Shown one piece after another: positions 26,536 through 34,396 of a DNA stretch of 38,491 nucleotides (position 1 is its first letter; each line of letters begins with the position of its first letter). The stretch is from NCBI RefSeq assembly GCF_001905095.1, contig NZ_LWLS01000124.1, positions 1 to 38,491 of the forward strand, given 5' to 3'. This DNA comes from Micromonospora sp. CB01531 (GTDB lineage: Bacteria > Actinomycetota > Actinomycetes > Mycobacteriales > Micromonosporaceae). Under the pieces are notes generated by a model. The model did not search any database and was not told the origin of the DNA. It saw only the letters and a list, made by a program, of their open reading frames with translations. Both the position numbers and the translations under genes were made by a program.

Positions 26536-26967
26536 ATGCCACTGCACCTCCACTTCGACCTGCACGACACGCTGCGACTGGCCGAACACGCCGCAGCCAG
26601 CACCAGCCACGCCCCGTCCTTCACCGAACACCAAGACGGCATCACCTGCCCCGGCGCACTGGTGTGGGTCCACGACCACGGCGTCTACCTCATCTCCAGC
26701 GGCCTGCCCCACCTCGAAGACCCGAACCGTCCCGACAGCAGCCTCGTCGTCTACGCCCACGGCTGGAACCCCGACACCGACGGCCACCAGCAGGACCTCG
26801 ACCTGGGCGGTGACGACTTCGTCGAGCATCTGCACCTCACCGAACAACCCTCCCCGCTGATCGACGAGCTTCGCGCCGCCCACACCACCGGCTACCGGTG
26901 GCTGCACCTGACCATCACCGCCGACGCCTACGAGGTGCGCGTCGCCCGCACCCGCCACCACCACTGA
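26536..26967 (+). CDS. DUF3085-type element protein
   Basis: A 143-residue soluble, acidic protein. The N-terminal block HFDLHDTLRLAEHAAAST and the strand ALVWVHDHGVYLISSGLP followed by VVYAHGWNPDTD fit the DUF3085 family, found on plasmids and conjugative elements, of unknown function. ATG 26536 follows AAGGAGA. The C-terminus is His-rich (RTRHHH), which may bind metal or be incidental. It is one of a run of small plus-strand accessory genes. Confidence 0.68.
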   Translation: MPLHLHFDLHDTLRLAEHAAASTSHAPSFTEHQDGITCPGALVWVHDHGVYLISSGLPHLEDPNRPDSSLVVYAHGWNPDTDGHQQDLDLGGDDFVEHLHLTEQPSPLIDELRAAHTTGYRWLHLTITADAYEVRVARTRHHH

Positions 26968-27045
26968 CCACCCACCCGCCCGGCCCCGCACCCGCCTTCT
27001 CAGTGGGGGAGCGGGGCCAGCGGCGGTACGCCCCTGGAGATCCAC

Positions 27046-27441
27046 ATGTCCGCCCTCGAAAGCGACCCGCAACCGGCGGCTCTGGAGTCCGTCCTGCGCG
27101 ACGCCTGGAACGCCTTCCAGCCCGGTCAGCCCACCCCGCTGGGCTGGCTCACCCATACCGCCGCCCGCATCCACGACTACCTCGGCGCCCACCAGCCCGC
27201 CCCGGCTCCGCCCGCCCCACGACCCGCCATCGACGAGCAGGCGGCGGAGCTTCGCCGGCAGGTGTGGCAGACGCTGCGCGACGCCGCCAGCGACCACGAC
27301 ATCGCCCCCGACGCCGCCGACCGCATCCTGCACGCCTTCGAGCTGCCCGGGCTGCCCCGCCGCTGGCAGGTCCGCCTCACCCTGCCCCTGACGATCGAGG
27401 TCACCGCCACCAACCGCGAGGACGCCCTCGACACACCGTGA
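27046..27441 (+). CDS. Small element protein, function unknown
   Basis: A 131-residue protein with ATG 27046 after TGGAGATC. It has a helical N-terminus (LESVLRDAWNAFQPGQP), a Pro/Ala linker, a helical middle and a C-terminal strand pair (WQVRLTLPLTIEVTATNRED). There are no cysteines and no membrane segment. The family is not recognised. Codon use and the ribosome binding site support it as real. Confidence 0.6.
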   Translation: MSALESDPQPAALESVLRDAWNAFQPGQPTPLGWLTHTAARIHDYLGAHQPAPAPPAPRPAIDEQAAELRRQVWQTLRDAASDHDIAPDAADRILHAFELPGLPRRWQVRLTLPLTIEVTATNREDALDTP

Positions 27442-27510
27442 CCGGCGCCCACACGCAGGCACGCGTGGCGGCGACTTGATCCACACGGAAAGTCGAGCGT
27501 CACTGCACCC

Positions 27511-27574
27511 TGGCCGCCGCCCCGGCGTATCCCGACAGCGGGCATCCCCACACCGCTGGCCGGGGCGGCGGCCA
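27511..27574. repeat. Large stem-loop in an intergenic region
   Basis: TGGCCGCCGCCCCGGC (27511-27526) and its exact reverse complement (27559-27574) enclose 32 bases that contain an inner CAGCGG/CCGCTG stem (27536-27541, 27553-27558). It lies 69 bases after one gene and 31 before the next. It could be a terminator, a small RNA or a mobile-DNA remnant. Confidence 0.65.
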
Positions 27575-27605
27575 CCCACCACAGACAAAGAGGGGAAGCC
27601 AACGT

Positions 27606-27929
27606 ATGCGGCACCGCCGTTCGATTCCCGGCACCGTCACCGACATCCTGCTGTGGCTGCTCGCCAGCGACGTCGCCGAATCCCACCCACCCCACCCCGA
27701 CCGGTCCGGCCGATGCGCCAACCTGCGCTGCACACACGAGGCGTATCCATGCCCGCCAGCACGCGACGCCCACCGCGCCCGCGAAGCCGCCACCCGGCCC
27801 ACACCACCCGCTCACGGCCGGGCACAGGTCATCCCAGCGGCCACCGCCCGGCGGTTCGCCGGCTGGTTCCGACCCACCCGGTCAGCGATCTCCCGGCAGC
27901 AGCGCCCGCCGACGCCACGTGCCGCTTGA
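27606..27929 (+). CDS. Small basic protein, function unknown
   Basis: A 107-residue basic protein starting at ATG 27606 after GAGGGGAAGCC. It contains CANLRCTHEAYPC, which could be a small metal-binding knot, and a basic C-terminal half rich in Arg/Pro. No family is recognised. The composition is less protein-like toward the C-terminus, so the real end or even the gene is uncertain. Confidence 0.45.
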   Translation: MRHRRSIPGTVTDILLWLLASDVAESHPPHPDRSGRCANLRCTHEAYPCPPARDAHRAREAATRPTPPAHGRAQVIPAATARRFAGWFRPTRSAISRQQRPPTPRAA

Positions 27930-28093
27930 GGTCGAACCAACCACCCGGTAACCGGCGGCCAGCCAGCTCGGCTGGCCCCACCAGTGGCGAGAACTGGCTG
28001 CGGCACCCGCACAGATTCGCCACCCAAACCGACATCAACCGGGAGCGTCGCCCGACGGCGACGCCCCCTGCCGGCTTTTTGGAGGCAGACCTC

Positions 28094-28438
28094 ATGAACC
28101 CTGTAACCGGCCCCGACGACGAACCCGTCGAAGCCGATCCCGCCGAGACTCTCAGCGTCGGCGACCCGATCCTCGGCAAGTCACGGTTGCTATCGCGCCA
28201 ATGCGACACCTGCATCTTCGCCCCCGGCAACCGCATGCACCTGCCACCCGGCCGGCTGCGCGAACTCGTCACCGAAACCCGGCGCCGGGAATCCTTCGTC
28301 ATCTGCCACGACACCCTGCCCCACTACAAGGACCCCGAGGCCAAACCGGCGATCTGCCGCGGCTTCGCCGACCGCTACCGGACACAAGCTCTGCAGCTGA
28401 TCGAACGGCTCTTCGGCTTCATCGAGATCAAACCGTGA
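28094..28438 (+). CDS. Small Cys-containing element protein
   Basis: A 114-residue protein with ATG 28094 after GGAGGCAG. An acidic N-terminus precedes CDTCIFAPGNRMHLPPGRL, then FVICHDTL and AICRGFADRY. Four cysteines (CxxC plus two single) suggest a small zinc-binding or iron-sulfur fold. Similar short proteins are common in actinomycete elements and phages; the role is unknown. It is the last plus-strand gene of the accessory set and converges with the DUF2637 gene 77 bases away. Confidence 0.7.
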   Translation: MNPVTGPDDEPVEADPAETLSVGDPILGKSRLLSRQCDTCIFAPGNRMHLPPGRLRELVTETRRRESFVICHDTLPHYKDPEAKPAICRGFADRYRTQALQLIERLFGFIEIKP

Positions 28439-28515
28439 CCGATGGTGACAGGGCCGTCGCACCCTGGGCGCCATATACGGGTCTGGAAGCGGCCCGAGGT
28501 TTCACGTTGAGACGA

Positions 28516-28824
28516 TTACGCATGGATGGGATCTGGCCGTCGCCACTGGCCAGCCCAGCGACGCGGATCGCGCCGAGGAGGCGGCGGTGGTGGGGGGACG
28601 CGGGAGATCAGCTCGACGGTGAGCAGCAGCGCCAGAGGCGGCCACGCGGCGATGATCTGGCTGATCGGGTTCGGGCGTGCGTGTAGGACATTCGCGGCCA
28701 CCGACGCGGCGACGCCGAGAGCGAGGGTGGAGCGCACCGCCCACCGCAGCCGCCGCAGCTGCGCGGCCACGCCGCCCGGCGACGCGCCCACGAACTCACT
28801 GCTGGTGGTGGCAGTCGCGGTCAC
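28516..28824 (-). CDS. DUF2637-like membrane protein
   Basis: A 102-residue protein with two hydrophobic helices (about 30-46 and 56-72: STLALGVAASVAANVLHA and IIAAWPPLALLLTVELISRV). These match the transmembrane part of DUF2637 proteins, which often lie on actinomycete plasmids and are linked to spread or regulation. A proline run follows the second helix, and the usual C-terminal DNA-binding part is missing, so it may be a truncated or short version. GTG 28824 overlaps the stop of the BTAD gene (GTGA), which implies translational coupling to it. Confidence 0.65.
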   Translation of the reverse strand: MTATATTSSEFVGASPGGVAAQLRRLRWAVRSTLALGVAASVAANVLHARPNPISQIIAAWPPLALLLTVELISRVPPPPPPPRRDPRRWAGQWRRPDPIHA

Positions 28825-31769
28825 TTGGCCGCTCCCTCACGGTTGCCCGGGCGGTGGCTGCCGGCGAAGCGGCCGTGGCCGGACAGGTCGGTGATGAGCC
28901 GGTCGGCGAGGGCGAGGGTGTCGTCGCTGGGTTCGGCGTCGATCTCGCCGAGCCGGCGGGTCAGGGTCCGGCGTAGCGCCCGGATGCCGCCCGCATCGTC
29001 GAGTTCCGCGCGGGCGCGCATCGCCGCCTGGTAGAGGGCTTCGTGGTGTGGATGGTGGGTGATCGCGGCGTCGAGCACCGTGAGTTGCTGCGCGGGCTGC
29101 CCGGTGAGCGCGTCGGTCAGGGCGAGTGACGCGTCGAGGGCTTCCTGGCGTATCGCCTGGCGGTAGGACTCGACCCACTCGTAGTTCCAGCCCTCTGCGA
29201 GGGGCCCGGTGTAGGCGTCGACCGCCCGGCGCAGCGCTGCGGTACGGGTGTGCGGGTCGATCGTCTGCGCGGCGTCGCGGATCGCGGCGCGCATGCGCCA
29301 CAGGTCCACGTCGAGCAGGTCCCGGTTGAGCAGGTAGCGGTGGTCGGGGTGGGTGACGTGCCCGCCGGCCCCGGCGGTGTGGCGTAGGACGGCGCGTAGT
29401 CCGGACACGTAGGTGTAGAGCCGGCCGGGGGCCTTGCGGGACGGGGCGTCGGGCAGCAGGTCGTCGAGGATCGCCTCGGTCGAGGCCGCCCCGTCATGGA
29501 CCGCCAGGTACACGAGCAGTTCCAGGGACTTGGCGCGCGGCTTGCGCTGCGGGTCGGCGTCGACGACGCCGGGCGCGCCCAGCACCCGCACTCGCACCGT
29601 CGCGTTTTCCGGCTCGTCGGCTGCCCGGGCGGGGGCGGCCTGGCCGTCGCCAGCGGCGGCCCCAGATGCTCGGTGCGCGTCCTCGGGACTGGTGTCCGGT
29701 GCGGCGGAGATGCTTTCGTCGGCGTCTGCTGGCCCCGCGCCGGCGGCGTCACTGGCGTTGTCGGTCCGGGTCGCGTTCTCGACAGCGGTGTCGGTGACGC
29801 GTCGGTCGGTGAGGGCGGGGGACAACCGTGGGCTGTGGGTGGCGCCGTCGCCGATGAGTGAGCCGGACGTGTCGGCGGGGGCCGTGGGCGTGGGATCGGC
29901 GGGTGTCGGGTGCGGTGGCAGTCCGGTGTGTGACTCCGCGAGGGTGGCGAGCAGGTCGGCGGTCTCGGCGGGGTCGAGGACGGTCAGGCGGCCGACGTCG
30001 GCGACGTGGGCACCGTGCCGGAGGTGCCCGTCGGCGGGTGAGGTGGCACCGTCGGCGGCGACGACGACGGTGTCGCCGTCGGGCCACGCGCCGAGCAGCA
30101 CGCCGTGGATGTCCAGACGCTGCCCCTGGGCCAGCAGGGCGGCGACGCGGGCCCGTTCGCGGCTGCCGGTGGCGTCGGCCAGCAGCATGACCGGGGGGAG
30201 GGGTTCCTCGTAGGGGTCGGCGGCGCGCAGTTCGGCGACGGTGTCGACGTCGTGCTGGTGGAGCAGCCGGGTGCGGTGCATCGCCTGCGCCTCGAGGGCC
30301 TCCAGGGCCTCGTTGAGGTCGGTGGTGATGGTTAACCGTGGGGTGCGGGGCGGGTTTGCGGCGGTCTCGCCGAGCAGGCTCGCGGCGGACGTCGATGGCA
30401 TGACCACGTGGGTACGCGCGTCGGGATGGTCCGCACCGCCGGCGGCGAGGGCGGCGGTGAGGAATCCCCTGGCGGCGGCTTCCGCTCCTGGCCCGATTAG
30501 GCCCAACCCCGCCGCCGGCCATCGCGAAGACAGGGGATTGCTCAACATCGGCACCACGGGCAGCCGGCCGTTGTACATGGTGTCACCGGCGTCAGTGGCG
30601 ACGGTGCGCTCCGACTCCTGGTCGTGGGGACCGGCACTGCTGATGGTGCGCTGGTCCGCGTCGGGGGCGGTAGTGGCGCGGTGTAGCCCGCGGCGGATCT
30701 GACCGACCACTCGAGGCATCGGGGCCAGGGTCGGGTCGTCGAGGCGGGGCCGTGCCGAGGGGGTGCGGGGGACGTAGCGGCGTTGACGGTGGGCCCAGAC
30801 CAGCGCGACGGCCGCGACGATTGCCAAGGCCAGGCCGACGTCGACCCAGCCGCCGCTGGGCAGCCACACGCCGGGGGAGCCCTTCTCGTCCGGGCGGCTG
30901 TGGTCTGCCGCGGGGCTGGCCGTCTCACCTGCCGAGGTGCTGGCTGCGGCGGCGCTGCTGTCCGGGGCCGTGGTAGCGGTGGAGGCGGCCGGCTGCTGGG
31001 TGGTGTCCGGCGCCGGCCATGACGGTGCCGCGTCGGCGGTGTCCGGCACCGCCTGCTTGTCGGGGCCGGGCCCGTGTGGTGCTGGATCCTTAGGCGGATG
31101 TGGCCGGGGAGGTGGGGCGGCGTCGGCGGGCAGGTCGAGGTCCCAGCCGGGGTAGATGACGTTCGGGTCGCGCAGGGTGCCCCCGACGCCGGGAAAGTGG
31201 GTGCCTCGGTTGAGGGCGAAGATCTCCGGCCAGCGGTCGGCGTCACCGAGGGTGCGTTCGGCGATGCGGCAGAGGCTGTCGCCGCGCCGCACGGTGTAGG
31301 TGGGTGCCTGCTCGACGGATCGCGGATCCGGCCTCAGTTGATCTGAGGTGAGCGTGCGGCTGGTCGGTGGGGCGGCGGGCAGGTCACTGCTGCTCGTGGT
31401 GGCCGGGGTGGCGTGGGCGGCGGCGCCCGTGGCGGTGGTGACGGCGGTCGCGCCGAGCAGCGCCGCGGTGAGGCCCTGGACCGGGCCGGGAAGGCGCAGG
31501 GCGGGCGTCCAGCGCAGCCGGCGGGCCAGCGCGGCATAGGCGTGGGTGAGCACAGCGGTGGCCAGGAGCAGCCACAACATCACCGCCGCCGCAATGGTGA
31601 GGGCGGTGATGAAGCCAGTACTCATCGGTTGGGCGATCCACTGCCGCGCGGCGGCCGGTGAGGGCAGTCGCGGCGTCCATGTATCGGTGGCGGCGAGGAC
31701 GACTGGTACGGCGGCTGTGGACAGGATGGTCGTCGTGATCGCGGCGATACGTGCTGTTCGGGATGTCAC
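28821..31769 (-). CDS. Membrane-anchored LysM and BTAD-domain regulator
   Basis: A protein of 982 residues. It has hydrophobic segments near the N-terminus (about 8-27, 52-75 and 95-112), a LysM domain (about 157-212; TYTVRRGDSLCRIAERTLGD), a further helix (about 345-365; GLALAIVAAVALVW), a long linker, and a C-terminal SARP-like region (about 705-965). This region starts VRVLGAPGVVDAD and contains KSLELLVYLAVHDG and a BTAD repeat (YRQAIRQEALDASLALTDAL). LysM binds peptidoglycan and BTAD proteins are usually transcription activators, so it may pass a cell-wall signal to gene control. GTG 31769 is chosen because AAGGGAGGG lies just upstream; the longer frame to 31898 lacks a site. Confidence 0.82.
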   Translation of the reverse strand: MTSRTARIAAITTTILSTAAVPVVLAATDTWTPRLPSPAAARQWIAQPMSTGFITALTIAAAVMLWLLLATAVLTHAYAALARRLRWTPALRLPGPVQGLTAALLGATAVTTATGAAAHATPATTSSSDLPAAPPTSRTLTSDQLRPDPRSVEQAPTYTVRRGDSLCRIAERTLGDADRWPEIFALNRGTHFPGVGGTLRDPNVIYPGWDLDLPADAAPPPRPHPPKDPAPHGPGPDKQAVPDTADAAPSWPAPDTTQQPAASTATTAPDSSAAAASTSAGETASPAADHSRPDEKGSPGVWLPSGGWVDVGLALAIVAAVALVWAHRQRRYVPRTPSARPRLDDPTLAPMPRVVGQIRRGLHRATTAPDADQRTISSAGPHDQESERTVATDAGDTMYNGRLPVVPMLSNPLSSRWPAAGLGLIGPGAEAAARGFLTAALAAGGADHPDARTHVVMPSTSAASLLGETAANPPRTPRLTITTDLNEALEALEAQAMHRTRLLHQHDVDTVAELRAADPYEEPLPPVMLLADATGSRERARVAALLAQGQRLDIHGVLLGAWPDGDTVVVAADGATSPADGHLRHGAHVADVGRLTVLDPAETADLLATLAESHTGLPPHPTPADPTPTAPADTSGSLIGDGATHSPRLSPALTDRRVTDTAVENATRTDNASDAAGAGPADADESISAAPDTSPEDAHRASGAAAGDGQAAPARAADEPENATVRVRVLGAPGVVDADPQRKPRAKSLELLVYLAVHDGAASTEAILDDLLPDAPSRKAPGRLYTYVSGLRAVLRHTAGAGGHVTHPDHRYLLNRDLLDVDLWRMRAAIRDAAQTIDPHTRTAALRRAVDAYTGPLAEGWNYEWVESYRQAIRQEALDASLALTDALTGQPAQQLTVLDAAITHHPHHEALYQAAMRARAELDDAGGIRALRRTLTRRLGEIDAEPSDDTLALADRLITDLSGHGRFAGSHRPGNREGAAK

Positions 31770-31891
31770 ATGCCCTCCCTTCATCTCGCGGTCCGTCCGG
31801 CAGGCGATGCCGCAGCCGACGCGCAGGATTGGACAGTGACGTGACGCTATGACCGCCGACGCGGTAATGGGGCGAGGCGACGGCTGACAGC

Positions 31892-31921
31892 ACCTCACAC
31901 GACCTCACACGACCTCACAAC
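31892..31921. promoter_or_regulatory. Three tandem 10-base repeats upstream of the BTAD gene
   Basis: ACCTCACACG at 31892 and 31902, and ACCTCACAAC at 31912, are one helical turn apart, with CTGACAG beside them at 31884-31890. They lie about 125-150 bases upstream of the BTAD gene. Tandem sites of this spacing are typical of activator binding. Confidence 0.55.
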
Positions 31922-31998
31922 CGCAGCTCAGCGCCATGGCGGGTGACAGTGGCGCCGAACGCGCGGTCGGCGGCACGGCGAACGGCTGTAGCGAATGG

Positions 31999-32496
31999 TT
32001 ACTGCAAGAGCTGCCGCACGGCCGGGGCGATCACCGCAGCCACCGGGGTGTCGTCGTCCTGATGGACCGCCCAGTTGAGTGCGCCCAGTGTGGCCGCCGG
32101 GCGTGCCGAGGCCGCGGCGGCGAGGATCGCGGCGCGGAGCACGGTGTCCAGCAGTCGCCTGACGAGGACACCCTCGCCCCACAACGCTTCCGTGGGGTAC
32201 GGCAGCCTGCCGAGCCAGTTCAGCAACGTTTCAGCACGTCCAGCCGGATCCGGTTCGGCCTCGGTGAGTCGCTGCGCCAAGGCCAGCAACCGTTTCGGCG
32301 GCAACTGCGCGACCTGGTCGCCACCGATCTGCAGCAGATCGGCTCGAAGCACCTCTGGCACCTGCCGCTCGGCCAGCACCTCGGGCTTCGCGGGTGGGCG
32401 GAACTGCGGCTCGTCGCTTCGCTCGTAGCGCCCCTGCGCCAAAACCAACGGGGCCACGGGTGGCAAGAGTGCCGGGATTGAAGTGCCGTCATTCAT
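31999..32496 (-). CDS. Hypothetical protein
   Basis: A protein of 165 residues from ATG 32496 (a GTG at 32517 would add seven). It is helical, Leu/Ala-rich and without clear membrane segments: DLLQIGGDQVAQLPPKRLLALAQRL, then LLNWLGRLPYP, ending in PVAAVIAPAVRQLLQ. No family is recognised. It lies upstream of the BTAD gene on the same strand, 230 bases away, but the repeats between them suggest separate control. Its start overlaps the small plus-strand frame at 32483. Confidence 0.5.
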   Translation of the reverse strand: MNDGTSIPALLPPVAPLVLAQGRYERSDEPQFRPPAKPEVLAERQVPEVLRADLLQIGGDQVAQLPPKRLLALAQRLTEAEPDPAGRAETLLNWLGRLPYPTEALWGEGVLVRRLLDTVLRAAILAAAASARPAATLGALNWAVHQDDDTPVAAVIAPAVRQLLQ

Positions 32497-32686
32497 AGCT
32501 GAGGGAGTGGGCACCAACGATCCGGGGGATGTGCTGACCGTGCAACTCGGGATGGATCTGTACCGGAAATATGACGGGACTCGCGGGAGGTCCTTGACGC
32601 CGGAGATCTTGGACGCTGAGGTGCGGAATATCCTTCCGAGGCTCGCGCAGGCAACCGACTATCATGTGCGGAATGATGTCCCGTAA
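32483..32686 (+). CDS. Possible small protein upstream of a membrane protein gene
   Basis: A 67-residue frame from GTG 32483 (or GTG 32507). The second half (LTVQLGMDLYRKYDGTRGRS, then LDAEVRNILPRLAQATD) looks like a real soluble protein. It ends inside the start region of the next gene (stop 32684-32686), a typical coupling overlap. The start is weak and overlaps a minus-strand gene, so it may be the tail of a truncated gene. Confidence 0.4.
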   Translation: MPSFIAEGVGTNDPGDVLTVQLGMDLYRKYDGTRGRSLTPEILDAEVRNILPRLAQATDYHVRNDVP

Positions 32687-33275
32687 CGGGCCTGGGAAGA
32701 GGGGCGTGGTCACGGCGGCTTCAGTTCTCGTTGCCGTCTTGGTTATTGCCCTCCTCTTGGTCCTGCCCCCCATAGTGCGTCTCGAAAACCGCGAAGTTAA
32801 CGCTGAGGAACTGCTGGCTCCTGCAGCCGTCGTGTCCGACTCCGTGCCCGACGTGCTGGTGAGCGAGGAGACCTTTGACCTACCCGGCTACAGTGGCACC
32901 AAGGTCAGGCGGTGGCAGGTTGGCGACAGGGGCGTTAGCCTCCGAATCGAGGTGACCAAGGCGAGGAATTCGTTCTGGGGGCGGAAGGCCTGGAGGAATG
33001 ATGATCCGGCGAACGGTTACCGTGGGAACTTTCCTCATGTCACCGTGGCAAGGTTCTCTCCGGCCGGTGCGGATGATGCAGAGAAAATCTGCGTGCATGG
33101 CCGGTACGATGAGTGCAAGATCTCATCTTTCTGGCTCAGATTCGGGCAGTTTCTCGTGTTGGTCAGCATCACTGACCAGAGTCCAGAAGCATCCCACAAG
33201 GACTTCGCGGAGGGTAACCTTGTAACGGCGGTCGCGGACTACGTTCGGGGGAAGCTGAACTCGCAGCCTGACTGA
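32664..33275 (+). CDS. Single-pass membrane or lipoprotein-like hypothetical protein
   Basis: A protein of 203 residues with one strong N-terminal hydrophobic helix (about 15-37; VVTAASVLVAVLVIALLLVLPPIV) and an extracytoplasmic domain containing two cysteines (KICVHGRYDECKI) that may form a disulfide. ATG 32664, 32673 or 32676 are all possible starts. Base composition is lower in GC than the transfer genes and typical of a recently acquired or chromosomal cargo gene. No family is recognised. A strong terminator lies about 110 bases after the stop. Confidence 0.6.
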   Translation: MCGMMSRNGPGKRGVVTAASVLVAVLVIALLLVLPPIVRLENREVNAEELLAPAAVVSDSVPDVLVSEETFDLPGYSGTKVRRWQVGDRGVSLRIEVTKARNSFWGRKAWRNDDPANGYRGNFPHVTVARFSPAGADDAEKICVHGRYDECKISSFWLRFGQFLVLVSITDQSPEASHKDFAEGNLVTAVADYVRGKLNSQPD

Positions 33276-33387
33276 TGCGGTGTCGGTCACCCGAAGGTCC
33301 CGGCCGTGCCGTTGACCGCACTCGGGCGTGATTTCGTACAAGCGGGCCATCGAACGGCGGTTCCCCGCCGCTATGTGATTGGTGTTT

Positions 33388-33421
33388 AGCGATGGCTGCC
33401 ACGCCAGTGGCAGCCATCGCT
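33388..33421. terminator. Strong terminator hairpin
   Basis: AGCGATGGCTGCCAC (33388-33402) and its exact reverse complement (33407-33421) form a 15-base stem with a GCCA loop. ATCTATTTATTT follows on the plus strand, consistent with intrinsic termination of the gene ending at 33275. Confidence 0.85.
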
Positions 33422-33600
33422 ATCTATTTATTTCAGGAAGTTTGGTGGCTCTGTTGCTTCGTCGGATCGGTGGACACGCCCGTGCCGCGTTCTGATGATC
33501 TTCAGCAAGCGAGCACAGCAACGCGGCGCTGCGATCAGCACGCGGGGAGGCCGGGGCGGGCGATCCGCAGGTCATCAGCGTGCGGATACAGATAGAGAAG

Positions 33601-33642
33601 CGTCTTAGGAAACCGTTGCTCTATCCCCTGAGCTACGAGGGC
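33601..33642 (-). pseudogene. 5' half of a tRNA-Arg(CCU) gene
   Basis: Read on the minus strand from 33642, the sequence has the acceptor strand GCCCTCG, TA, a D-arm (GCTC...GAGC) and an anticodon arm with the loop TTCCTAA, containing the anticodon CCT. After about 33601 the similarity stops: there is no closing anticodon stem, no TTCGA T-arm and no 3' acceptor strand. tRNA-Arg genes are frequent integration targets, so this is probably a scar of an attachment site. Confidence 0.75.
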
Positions 33643-33669
33643 GCGAGCGCTCAGTCTAGCGACCTGCGC

Positions 33670-33822
33670 GTTGATCCGGGATGGCAGGGAGTGGCCTGCG
33701 TTGACCTGGGTTGATCGGTCCGCACGGGCGGGCGATGACCACACGTCGACCACACGGATCACGTCGACGACCGGCACCCGTGGCCCGGGTTGGCGGGTGA
33801 TGACCCTGGTTGACCCGGGTTG
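33670..33822. repeat. GTTGACCYGGGTTG repeat family beside the tRNA scar
   Basis: GTTGACCTGGGTTG (33700-33713) and GTTGACCCGGGTTG (33809-33822) are near-identical direct repeats. Related words occur at 33670 (GTTGATCCGGG) and 33784 (CCCGGGTTGGC). Such repeats beside a tRNA attachment site resemble integrase arm-binding sites. Confidence 0.45.
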
Positions 33823-34396
33823 GCACTTGCTGGAGGGCACACACCCCACACATCATCGAAGATCAGCAACAGACGGCTCGCCGAGCGTGGCGCAGCGGGA
33901 GACGCAAGAGTCCAGGCCCCTGGACGCAACCCTCAACGGCGCTGCCAACCAAATGAAGGGCCTCTCGGTCGCTCCAACCACGGTCGCCATGGCTGCCTAG
34001 CCACTCGCAACCCAAAGCATCTGATCCGTAGTCAGATGATCTTGCAGAAAGTCACGGTGTCCGAGTGCGTCCGCCTCGTGGCCACGCCGGTCCGGCGGTA
34101 TCCCCGCAGGTCCGGCGGTCTAGTTACACCTGTGTATGGCTGCGGACCTTGATCTGTTGCGGCGAAATCCGTGTCCATCTTTGACTGTTCGCGTGAGTTC
34201 CCCGGCGTCCGAGCAGCCACCGAGCAGCCACCGAGCGAGGACCTCCCGGGCGACCAGACTCACCGCCCACGGCGTGATCGGATCCGCGGCGTTGACCAGC
34301 ACGCGGGGTGAACGACGCCACCCCGGACAGTGCCACGTGCCGAGCCTGAGCGGGGGGCGCGTTGCTGTGCCGCGAAGGAGACATAACGCCAGACGC

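Larger units (their letters stand above)
33276..34396. other. Gene-poor border region with tRNA scar and repeats
   Basis: I see no convincing gene in these 1.1 kb. It holds a strong terminator (33388-33421), the 5' half of a tRNA-Arg gene (33601-33642, minus), a family of GTTGACCYGGGTTG repeats (33670-33822), and a GGTCCGGCGGT word repeated 20 bases apart (34089-34099, 34109-34119). On the minus strand around 34210-34310 a protein-like stretch (LVNAADPITPWAVSLVAREVL) may be the remains of a gene. This is most likely the border of the mobile element. Confidence 0.5.

Noticed and set aside
33437..33480. GGCTCTGTTGC, similar to insertion-sequence ends
   Set aside because: A single short match without a transposase, a matching inverted end or a target duplication.
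33886..33945. A tRNA-like stretch (GTGGCGCAGCGGGAGACGC and a GTCCAGG/CCTGGAC stem)
   Set aside because: The D-arm-like and stem parts do not form a cloverleaf, there is no TTCGA T-arm and the acceptor ends do not pair.
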